A DNA stretch of 11,789 bases. It comes from Gammaproteobacteria bacterium (GTDB taxonomy: Bacteria; Pseudomonadota; Gammaproteobacteria; Arenicellales; JAOTYS01). Within the stretch, counting starts at the first letter, position 1; every line of letters starts with the position of its first letter. Shown here piece by piece: positions 6,266 to 11,789 of the stretch. The notes beneath the pieces were generated by a model. The model was given only the letters and a program-made list of their open reading frames with translations. It did not search any database and was not told where the DNA came from. The DNA is taken from positions 1 to 11,789 of the forward strand of contig JAOTYS010000106.1 of assembly GCA_029861795.1 (NCBI GenBank). Direction: 5' to 3'. Both the position numbers and the translations under genes were made by a program.

Positions 6266-7063
6266 TCACTCATGCATTCCCTGGCACTGCGTACATATGT
6301 AACTGCTTCGACCGCCTATCTTGATCTGCGTGATGGGGCCACCGCAACGCGGGCAATGATCGCCCTTTTGCCGATGCGGAATGAGATAAGATCGAGGCAA
6401 ACGATCGGAGTCAGCGCCACACTCGATTGCTTTCATAAGAACACCACGCATTTTCCCATAGATCCTATCCATTGTGTTTCGATCGAGCCCGCTTACCTTC
6501 CTCTTAGGGTGAAGGCGTGCCTGGAACAGAATCTCGTCCGAGTATATGTTCCCGATGCCGCCGATCACTGTTTGGTCCATAAGAAAGGATTTGACAGTGC
6601 CCTTAGCGCTTGACAGGAGTTCTTCAAATGTTTTCGACGTTAATTTAGGGTCGAGCGCATCCTCGCCAAGATTCTTGGACATGATGAACTGAGTCGCATT
6701 ATCAACCAGGTCGACCCTGCCCAGAAGCCGCACGCTGTAATAGCCAAGGTGATAGCCGTCGCTAAAGGTGAATATGAGACGATCAAACTCTGGTGCTTCG
6801 TCGACAGATTTGAAGTAGTGCAATGAGCCGCTCATACCGAAATGCATGGTCAGCCATTTGCTATTGTCGAGGTTTATGAAGAGGTACTTACCGTGGCGCC
6901 GCACAGCTCTGAATCGTCTGCCCTTAACCGTCGCTCCCAATGCTTTGGTAGATACTTTTCCGAGTATCTTAGCGTTGCGCACGGTGACCGATTCAACACG
7001 TTTATTCAGGGACGTGCGTGCAACATAGCGCTTGAAGATCTCAACGTCCGGCAATTCAGGCAT
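6266..7063 (-). CDS. Fpg/Nei family DNA glycosylase (formamidopyrimidine-DNA glycosylase-like)
   Basis: This 265-residue base-excision repair glycosylase/AP lyase removes oxidised bases. The N-terminus is MPELPDVE, so after Met removal the catalytic Pro and Glu are in place, with Asp where most Fpg proteins have Glu (PELPEVE). RRHGKYLF (55-62) carries the conserved Lys59. MHFGMSGSLHYF (73-84) contains the intercalating Met. The helix-two-turn-helix is DQTVIGGIGNIYSDEILFQA (163-182). The zinc finger has Cys237, 240, 257 and 260 with Arg252 in its hairpin. Two departures from E. coli Fpg (recalled) stand out: SVRLLG replaces DPRRFG, putting Leu where the void-filling Phe sits, and the segment before the zinc finger is about 10 residues shorter, removing much of the 8-oxoguanine-capping loop. 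Specificity may differ, so mutM versus nei is left open. It is last of three minus-strand genes. Confidence 0.92.
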   Translation of the reverse strand: MPELPDVEIFKRYVARTSLNKRVESVTVRNAKILGKVSTKALGATVKGRRFRAVRRHGKYLFINLDNSKWLTMHFGMSGSLHYFKSVDEAPEFDRLIFTFSDGYHLGYYSVRLLGRVDLVDNATQFIMSKNLGEDALDPKLTSKTFEELLSSAKGTVKSFLMDQTVIGGIGNIYSDEILFQARLHPKRKVSGLDRNTMDRIYGKMRGVLMKAIECGADSDRLPRSYLIPHRQKGDHCPRCGGPITQIKIGGRSSYICTQCQGMHE

Positions 7064-7133
7064 TGAGACTCATACACTCGAGTTTTCAATCCTATTGACC
7101 AACCTCGGGCTCGCTCAAATCAACCTCGGTGCG

Positions 7134-7673
7134 CTAATCAATCTTTAAAAAGGGGTAGCGTCGCAGTGTCTCGCGGGTCCAGAGTGATAACCCTGCTCGC
7201 TGATTGACGGTCTCTATTGCCACGATGGCGTCCGGATCATCAAACGTAATCTCTCCGGACATGCCCTCTCCTTTGAGCTGCTCCATAAGGTAATGATCGA
7301 GAAACTGCTCTTCATGCTGGCTTGCAAGCTTTCCCTTGAAGCCCCGGCGGTGCATGCGAACATGAAATCCCTTACCGGTGAGCTGTGGCACCCATGACTT
7401 CACGAGCAACTGGGCCTTTTCTTCAAACTCTTCCGGCGTTTGAAAGGTAAGAGTCTCTTGTGCCGGTACTATTCGGCCAATAAGCGCCCGCGCTTGCGGT
7501 TCCTTATCAAAAAGACTGCTCAGCTCACTTAGCAACTCATGACTATCAGCGACCTTCATGACGAAGACATTGTAAAAGTTGGTCTTGGCGATGTGACCAA
7601 ACTGAGCGAGCAGTTTCTTCGATTGCTTGTACGTATGCTCCGGAACGCTGACAACGACATTCCAGTCTTTCAT
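7134..7673 (-). CDS. THUMP-domain RNA-binding protein
   Basis: This 179-residue protein consists essentially of a THUMP domain, an RNA-binding module of tRNA-modifying enzymes and their partners, without an attached catalytic domain. The first half is an N-terminal ferredoxin-like part (WNVVVSVPEHTYKQS, then FGHIAKTNFYNVFVMKV). The THUMP core holds FHVRMHRRGFKG (103-114), SQHEEQFLDHYL (118-129), FDDPDAIVAIETV (144-156) and the C-terminal AGLSLWTRETLRRYPFL (160-176). Single-THUMP proteins of this sort resemble the yeast Tan1/human THUMPD1 group, which assists tRNA acetylation; that role is only an inference here. An AGGGG ribosome site lies six bases before the ATG. The gene starts 36 bases after the primase-polymerase stop and ends 70 bases before the glycosylase, consistent with an operon. 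Confidence 0.88.
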   Translation of the reverse strand: MKDWNVVVSVPEHTYKQSKKLLAQFGHIAKTNFYNVFVMKVADSHELLSELSSLFDKEPQARALIGRIVPAQETLTFQTPEEFEEKAQLLVKSWVPQLTGKGFHVRMHRRGFKGKLASQHEEQFLDHYLMEQLKGEGMSGEITFDDPDAIVAIETVNQRAGLSLWTRETLRRYPFLKID

Positions 7674-7679
7674 ATTTAA

Positions 7680-7689
7680 CCCCTATATA
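7680..7689 (-). promoter_or_regulatory. Ribosome binding site of the THUMP gene, with an upstream TATATA
   Basis: On the minus strand AGGGG (7684-7680) is placed six bases before the ATG, the best ribosome site of the three-gene group. The TATATA just upstream (7689-7684) overlaps it and is too close to act as a -10 for a normal leader. It is more likely part of the A/T-rich leader. Confidence 0.55.
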
Positions 7690-7709
7690 AAGTGACCGTA
7701 TTAGTTTGC

Positions 7710-8489
7710 CTACCTGGCATGTCGGCGCTGTGTACGACTGATACTCCCGACTGTACGAACGACCTCATCGTCCGACAACGGTGGGCGGCAACGCAATCGA
7801 TTCCACGCAAGCAACAGCTCCATTACAACGTCTTCATCCACACCATGCCAGAGAAGATGGCCGGAGAGCGAAGCGATGGTATTGTTGCGCTCGCCCTCTT
7901 TGACGTTTTCGCGCGCGAGGTCGTGCCAATAATTGACAAAATGATGACGTTTCACGCTTTGCTCCGTAATAGCTTCAAGCAGCCACGCCGGCATTGGCGC
8001 AAGATGCACATGCTCAGGATCGCGATTTGCTACCCAGGTATACTGTTTACCCCATGGGTGCAGCGAAGGTGGGGCAACGATATAACCACCATCACCGCGC
8101 AAATCGATGCCTGGCCAGATGGCCACCTTGTTACTGATCATTCCACCTGGGTGTGCGAAATAGATATGGCGCCCACCTCCCCCACTAGTAGCTTCTACTG
8201 TTCGTCGCAGTGGACCATGGATCTTCTCCAGTTCCCGCAGACTTTCATCACCACCATGTTTGGGATCAATGTCCAAAACCAGGAACCCCGATATCTCCCC
8301 CGTGACAATGGCGATGTTTGCGTTTGGTCGATGGCGCAGCCATTGGCAGATCTGGGTGGAATCGGCACGACGGCACTGATACCCCTGCCAACGAATAGCC
8401 GGGCGTTTATTTTGTGGTCGCAGCGGGATCACTGACCAGCCACGGCGCTGATAACCTAGGGCGGCGACAAGAACGGCGTTATTGTTCAT
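7710..8489 (-). CDS. Bifunctional DNA primase/polymerase (PrimPol N-terminal domain plus PriCT)
   Basis: This 259-residue protein has an archaeo-eukaryotic-type primase-polymerase (PrimPol) domain at residues 1-175 and a PriCT-1-like helical domain at about 195-255. The metal-binding DxD is FLVLDIDPKHGG (69-80, Asp73 and Asp75). The catalytic His is His108 in SGGGGRHIYF, and a third acidic site is Asp129 in PGIDLRGDGGYIVAPPS. PriCT appears as GERNNTIASLSGHLLWHGVD (199-218) and PLSDDEVVRTVGSI. These enzymes prime and extend DNA and are usually carried by phages, plasmids and integrated elements, often fused to a helicase. Here there is no helicase and no integrase or other replication gene nearby. 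The two genes behind it are close enough to be co-transcribed. The ribosome site is weak, but the reading begins naturally at the family N-terminus. Confidence 0.9.
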   Translation of the reverse strand: MNNNAVLVAALGYQRRGWSVIPLRPQNKRPAIRWQGYQCRRADSTQICQWLRHRPNANIAIVTGEISGFLVLDIDPKHGGDESLRELEKIHGPLRRTVEATSGGGGRHIYFAHPGGMISNKVAIWPGIDLRGDGGYIVAPPSLHPWGKQYTWVANRDPEHVHLAPMPAWLLEAITEQSVKRHHFVNYWHDLARENVKEGERNNTIASLSGHLLWHGVDEDVVMELLLAWNRLRCRPPLSDDEVVRTVGSISRTQRRHAR

Positions 8490-8546
8490 GGTGTGTTCTT
8501 GACGAGCTCACAATCGGTCGAGAATGCTGGTCATTTGGAGGATTTG

Positions 8547-8559
8547 TCGAACCGTTCGA
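8547..8559. promoter_or_regulatory. Short palindrome in the divergent intergenic region (possible operator)
   Basis: TCGAAC-C-GTTCGA is a perfect 6+6 inverted repeat around one central base. It lies about 60 bases upstream of the primase-polymerase start and well upstream of the oxidoreductase start, a position where a regulator could affect the leftward operon or both genes. No regulator gene is adjacent, so an operator role is only suggested by symmetry and place. Confidence 0.3.
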
Positions 8560-8624
8560 ATAACCATATTGAAAATTAAAATTCGTTGTGCCATATGACG
8601 CAATGATCTCAATCAAACCTCCGG

Positions 8625-8654
8625 TTCCTAATGTGCATTTAGGCTTTCTATAAT
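8625..8654 (+). promoter_or_regulatory. Candidate sigma-70 promoter of the quinone oxidoreductase gene
   Basis: A perfect TATAAT (-10) sits at 8649-8654, with a partial -35 TTCCTA (8625-8630, three of six consensus bases) at an 18-base spacing. Transcription would begin near 8661, giving a leader of about 70 bases. The -10 is flanked by a direct repeat AGGCTTT (8641-8647 and 8656-8662), 15 bases apart, which could be a regulator site. The -10 is strong evidence; the -35 and the operator idea are weak. Confidence 0.5.
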
Positions 8655-8719
8655 AAGGCTTTAGAAGTTATCAGTTACAATACTTGTTTACTGCGAGTAG
8701 TGACAAATAATCGAAACAT

Positions 8720-8735
8720 AGGGAGACCCATTGTG
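8720..8735 (+). promoter_or_regulatory. Ribosome binding site deciding the GTG start at 8733
   Basis: AGGGAG (8720-8725) lies seven bases before a GTG at 8733-8735. Translation from there begins MRAIVVKEYGP, the usual start of this oxidoreductase family. An in-frame GTG at 8700 would add 11 residues with no family counterpart. Confidence 0.8.
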
Positions 8736-9737
8736 CGTGCGATTGTTGTTAAAGAATACGGCCCAATACACAGCCACGTAGTTGAGCAAGTGTCAGACCC
8801 CTCCCCTGAGCCAGGGCAGGTTTTGGTAGACATACACGCCATTGGTCTCAACTTTCCGGACGTGCTCATGTTGGAAGGCAAGTATCAGAACAGGCCTTCC
8901 GAACTTCCTTTTGTACCAGGGCGAGATGCGAGCGGATTGGTGATCGACGTCGGTGACGGCGTAACAGGCTTCAAGCCGGGCGACAAGGTGTTAGTGCAGG
9001 TGTTCAGCGGTGCCTTTGCTGAGAAGGTTGCCGCACCTCAAGAGCGCTGCTGCCCCATGCCGGACAGCATGAACTTCGTCGATGCGGCAGCCATGATCAC
9101 CACCTATCGGACCGCCTATATTGGTGTGGTAGTCCGCGGTCAGATACAACCCGGAGAAACCGCGTTGGTGACGGGTGCCGCGGGCGGTGTTGGCGTAGCT
9201 GCGGTCCAGCTGCTCAAAGCCAAAGGGGCGAACGTCATTGCAGCAGTATCTACACCGGAGAAGGCGAGGTTTGCCGTAGACAATGGTGCAGACCACGCGA
9301 TCTACACCAACTCTGACGACCTTAAGGCCGCGTTTCGCGGCCAAGTCGAAAAAGTGACAGGGGCGGCACAAGGTCGCGGTTGTGATCTCGCCTACGACAC
9401 CGTCGGTGGTGATGTGTTCGACGCTTGTTTACGTGTGCTCAAATTTGCCGGCCGGCTGGTTATTGCAGGTTTCGCCAATGGGCAGATCCCTGCAGCCAAG
9501 GCCAATTATCTGTTGTATAACAACTTAACGGTGATGGGCGGGCCATTAGACATCAACTTCAAAATGGCCTACCCAGTGATGCAGCAGGCCATGGCTGAAA
9601 TCAATGACCTATACACCCAGGGCAAGCTCAAACCTACGGTTATGCGAACTTACCCCCTTGAAGACTTCAAGACAGCCTTTGACGTGATTACCGGGCGACA
9701 GGTGTTAGGAAAAGTTGTGCTGACCATCGATCGATGA
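8733..9737 (+). CDS. Zinc-independent MDR family NADPH:quinone oxidoreductase
   Basis: This 334-residue enzyme belongs to the zinc-independent medium-chain dehydrogenase/reductase group (quinone oxidoreductase/zeta-crystallin-like). It transfers hydride from NADPH to quinones or other activated alkenes. The GroES-like N-terminal domain (about 1-125) includes GLNFPDVLMLEGKYQ (38-52), PFVPGRDASGLV (59-70) and PGDKV (82-86), and lacks the zinc-ligand cysteines of alcohol dehydrogenases. The Rossmann domain has TALVTGAAGGVGVAAVQLLK (143-162), with the nucleotide loop at 149-154, then DLAYDTVGGDVFD (218-230). The C-terminal GKVVLTID is typical. The start is a GTG with an ideal ribosome site. It is divergent from the primase-polymerase operon and convergent with the aminotransferase. 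Actual substrate unknown. Confidence 0.93.
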   Translation: MRAIVVKEYGPIHSHVVEQVSDPSPEPGQVLVDIHAIGLNFPDVLMLEGKYQNRPSELPFVPGRDASGLVIDVGDGVTGFKPGDKVLVQVFSGAFAEKVAAPQERCCPMPDSMNFVDAAAMITTYRTAYIGVVVRGQIQPGETALVTGAAGGVGVAAVQLLKAKGANVIAAVSTPEKARFAVDNGADHAIYTNSDDLKAAFRGQVEKVTGAAQGRGCDLAYDTVGGDVFDACLRVLKFAGRLVIAGFANGQIPAAKANYLLYNNLTVMGGPLDINFKMAYPVMQQAMAEINDLYTQGKLKPTVMRTYPLEDFKTAFDVITGRQVLGKVVLTIDR

Positions 9738-9921
9738 CGTCTGTTCGTCTTCAAGAGGTCAGATTTGTTGCCCCCCCGCCGACCGATGCACACCTGAAGG
9801 CGTGCCACGTGTAGGTTCCCCTTCAGGGGAACACCATGATCCCTGGACTCTAGATTGTGCGACTGAAGTCGCACTTACCGTTAGATCTTGTTGTGCCGAT
9901 CAACACCCCGCGATCGTGGTG
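9738..9921. other. Convergent intergenic region with clustered stem-loops
   Basis: Three stem-loops lie between the converging oxidoreductase and aminotransferase genes. The first is GTTCCCC (9815-9821) with GGGGAAC (9826-9832) around TTCA. The second is GTGCGAC (9857-9863) with GTCGCAC (9868-9874) around TGAA. The third is a weaker ACACC/GGTGT pair (9903-9907 with 9918-9922) touching the aminotransferase stop. CCTGAAGG (9793-9800) can alternatively pair with CCTTCAGG (9820-9827), which would break the first hairpin. None is followed by a T-tract on either strand. They could protect 3' ends or pause polymerase for factor-dependent termination in both directions. Confidence 0.5.
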
Positions 9922-11172
9922 TCATACGATCCAACCGTTCTGTTCTACATACTGACGTAGCCGTTGGCTGGCGATGAGTAATCGTTCCGTTGGCTCACAC
10001 AAACTGACTCGCAGCAACCCCGCTGCGCTGGGCCCAAAGCCATCACAAGGCAATACCGACACGTTGTGTTGCGTCAGAAACCCCTGGGCAAACTTTTCGC
10101 CCGACACGTTCAATGCGCTGATATCCAAAACGACGAACATTCCGCCGACAGCGCTGTGTACGATTACTCCCGATATACCATCGAGCGCACTTAGAAACGA
10201 CTTCGCTCGTCTTTGCATCGTCTCATGAACTGTAGCGGCTATTTTGCGTTCGGTTCGAAGGGCTACTACAGCTGCGTCCTGAATAAACGGAGGCAATCCG
10301 TAGGACATACACATGGAAAGGTTATAAAGATGTCCCGAGAGCCTTTTTGGACCAACGACCCAACCCATGCGCCAACCGGTCATCCGGTGGGATTTAGAAA
10401 GACTGGATACGCTGATGCATACCTTATCGGCCCCAGAAAGAACACAGGGACTGGTGAATTCACCGAGTTGTGTTAGCGTGGCGTATACCTCATCGCAAAT
10501 CACCCAGATGTCCCGGTCGACACAAGCTTGCACAATGGGTTTTAGTCGGTCACGAGTGTAGATCGCTCCGGTTGGATTGTTCGGTGAATTAATGACGATG
10601 GCTCGAGTATTTGGCGTGATTGCGGCGATCACGTCGTCCGGATCTGGTTGGAAGCTATTTTCGGATTTGGTCTCGACACTGGTCAACCCAGCGCCAGTTG
10701 CGGTAAAGGTTGCGGGATAAGTTGTGTAATAAGGTTCCAGCAATAGAACATCATCACCTCCCTCAAGCAAACATTGCGCAACCGCGAAGAGTCCGTTTTG
10801 CGCTCCGACAAATACTGAACATTGCTCCTTATCAACAAATTGTCCAGTAATGGCGTAGTGGTGCTCGGCGATGGCTGCCCGCAATTGTTCTTCCCCACTA
10901 GTTGCCGTGTAGTGGTGTCGGCCACTGCGTAAGCTATCGATTGCTGCCTGAACAATAGGCTCAGGGGTACGTTCGCCAGTTTCTTGTCCAACACTAAGCA
11001 CGATAATGTCCTCGCCCGCGTCCCGCCGGATGATCGCGTCATAATGAACGCCCCACGCATCGACGCTTTCCCCTGAAATGCGATCGACCAAAGTAGAATA
11101 CTTCACGGCAAGGTCCTGAATGTTGTATACGTCATGATTTCTCAGAGCGCTCTTGTACCTTAAATCACCCAT
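9922..11172 (-). CDS. PLP-dependent class I/II aminotransferase (aspartate aminotransferase-like)
   Basis: This 416-residue fold-type I PLP enzyme transfers amino groups between amino acids and 2-oxo acids. Visible landmarks are the N-terminal LSVGQETGERTPEPI (59-73), HHYTATSGEEQLRAAIAEHH (86-105), the cofactor-contact segment VGAQNGLFAVAQ (122-133), SPNNPTGAIY (196-205) with Asn198, and CDEVYATLT (226-234) with Asp227 (pyridine nitrogen) and Tyr230. The Schiff-base lysine is Lys260 in SSLSKSHRMTGWRMGW, followed by the phosphate-binding Arg and GWRMGW. Near the C-terminus LLRVSLCEP carries the carboxylate-binding Arg. About 25 extra residues precede the usual family start, but no better in-frame start exists downstream. 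An AGAG-containing weak ribosome site lies before the ATG. It is divergently arranged with the M24 gene across 74 bases. Substrate unknown. Confidence 0.92.
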   Translation of the reverse strand: MGDLRYKSALRNHDVYNIQDLAVKYSTLVDRISGESVDAWGVHYDAIIRRDAGEDIIVLSVGQETGERTPEPIVQAAIDSLRSGRHHYTATSGEEQLRAAIAEHHYAITGQFVDKEQCSVFVGAQNGLFAVAQCLLEGGDDVLLLEPYYTTYPATFTATGAGLTSVETKSENSFQPDPDDVIAAITPNTRAIVINSPNNPTGAIYTRDRLKPIVQACVDRDIWVICDEVYATLTQLGEFTSPCVLSGADKVCISVSSLSKSHRMTGWRMGWVVGPKRLSGHLYNLSMCMSYGLPPFIQDAAVVALRTERKIAATVHETMQRRAKSFLSALDGISGVIVHSAVGGMFVVLDISALNVSGEKFAQGFLTQHNVSVLPCDGFGPSAAGLLRVSLCEPTERLLIASQRLRQYVEQNGWIV

Positions 11173-11246
11173 AAAAAATAGTCTCTTGTAATTTCTGGAT
11201 CGACTACGCAGACTTCAGGCCAAGTCGCAATGCAGGGGAATCAACA

Positions 11247-11789
11247 ATGATAAACGGCAGCAGCTTGATCACTGCGAGGCAAACTCAGGGCATGTTACTC
11301 GACGACACCAACTCACAGGTAGATATGGTGCGTATGCGTGGCTATCGGCTGCAGCGCGTCCAGCAACAACTACGAGAGCGAGATTACGGCGCTGCCGTGC
11401 TGTATGACCCCATAAATATTCGCTACGCGTCGGGTAGTCGCAACATGGCGGTCTGGACCAGCCATGCTCCGGCTCGGTATTTACTGGTGCCCGTCGAGGG
11501 TCGTTGTATCTTGTTCGACTATTTCAATAGTGAACATCTTGCTGAAGGACTAGAGACCATCGTCGAAATTCGCTCCGCTCGTGGTTGGTATTTTTTTGTT
11601 GGTGGCACTCGCAGCGAGGAAAGATCAGAGCAATGGGCGGGCGCCCTGGTGGATGCACTTACAGAATTGGTTGGGGACAATAGACGTGTGGCCTTTGATC
11701 GACTGGATCCGTTTGGTTTGCGGGCCATGGAAAAACGCAAGTACAGTATTCTTGACGGACAGGAAATCTGTGAGATGGCGCGTGCAGTC
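11247..11789 (+). CDS. M24 (creatinase/Xaa-Pro peptidase) family protein, N-terminal part (cut by window edge)
   Basis: The first 181 codons are present and the frame stays open to the right edge. The reading starts MINGSSLITARQTQGMLLDD; an AGGGGA ribosome site seven bases upstream supports the ATG at 11247. The visible part matches the creatinase-type N-terminal domain: a helix MRGYRLQRVQQQLRERDYGA, then VLYDPINIRYASGSRNMAVW followed by TSHAPARYLLVPVEG and ILFDYFNSEHL. The NIRY-SGSRNM-VWT pattern recalls a branch of M24-like proteins that includes the DMSP lyase DddP. The metal ligands and catalytic domain lie outside the window, so peptidase, creatinase or lyase activity cannot be decided. 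The short shared intergenic region with the leftward aminotransferase hints at joint regulation. Confidence 0.8.
   Translation, partial: MINGSSLITARQTQGMLLDDTNSQVDMVRMRGYRLQRVQQQLRERDYGAAVLYDPINIRYASGSRNMAVWTSHAPARYLLVPVEGRCILFDYFNSEHLAEGLETIVEIRSARGWYFFVGGTRSEERSEQWAGALVDALTELVGDNRRVAFDRLDPFGLRAMEKRKYSILDGQEICEMARAV

Noticed and set aside
7692..8435. Rightward open frame of 247 codons
   Set aside because: It is antisense to the primase-polymerase, which has all catalytic motifs.

Overview
The window looks like chromosomal DNA from a Gram-negative bacterium, most likely a proteobacterium. This is an inference from gene content: predicted exported proteins with Sec-type signal peptides, a DUF374 lysophospholipid acyltransferase, a DUF2784 inner-membrane protein, Shine-Dalgarno-preceded ORFs and a balanced base composition. 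No rRNA, tRNA, CRISPR array, transposase or integrase is visible, so nothing fixes the species or marks the region as a mobile element.

Layout, left to right. At 1-309 (minus) is the start of a SAM-dependent methyltransferase cut by the window edge. At 615-1046 (plus) is a small unknown exported protein. It converges on a 72-residue unknown gene (1135-1353, minus), and a very clear minus-strand intrinsic terminator lies between them. Positions 1354-2057 contain no intact gene but hold a frameshifted, truncated start of an amidinotransferase/arginine-deiminase-like gene. An intact DUF6940 gene (2058-2651) follows, then another gene-poor stretch (2652-3327) with a stem-loop and a possible remnant of an adenylate-forming enzyme.

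A plus-strand cluster occupies 3328-6203: an alpha/beta hydrolase, a DUF374 acyltransferase 31 bases later (probably co-transcribed), an unusual exported stand-alone SagB-type nitroreductase and a DUF2784 membrane protein. It converges on a minus-strand group (8489 to 6266) of three closely spaced genes that all act on nucleic acids: a primase-polymerase with a PriCT domain, a THUMP-domain RNA-binding protein and a divergent Fpg/Nei DNA glycosylase. This is the most interesting gene grouping here, as it suggests a small DNA-damage tolerance and repair unit.

Divergent from that operon, across an intergenic region with promoter- and operator-like sequences, is a zinc-independent MDR quinone oxidoreductase (8733-9737). 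It converges on a class I/II aminotransferase (9922-11172, minus), with several stem-loops between them. The aminotransferase is in turn divergent from an M24/creatinase-family gene that runs off the right edge (11247 onward).

In general the genes are ordinary metabolic and housekeeping functions. The notable points are the PrimPol-THUMP-glycosylase group, the exported SagB-like protein, the altered lesion-recognition parts of the glycosylase, and the decaying genes in the left third.
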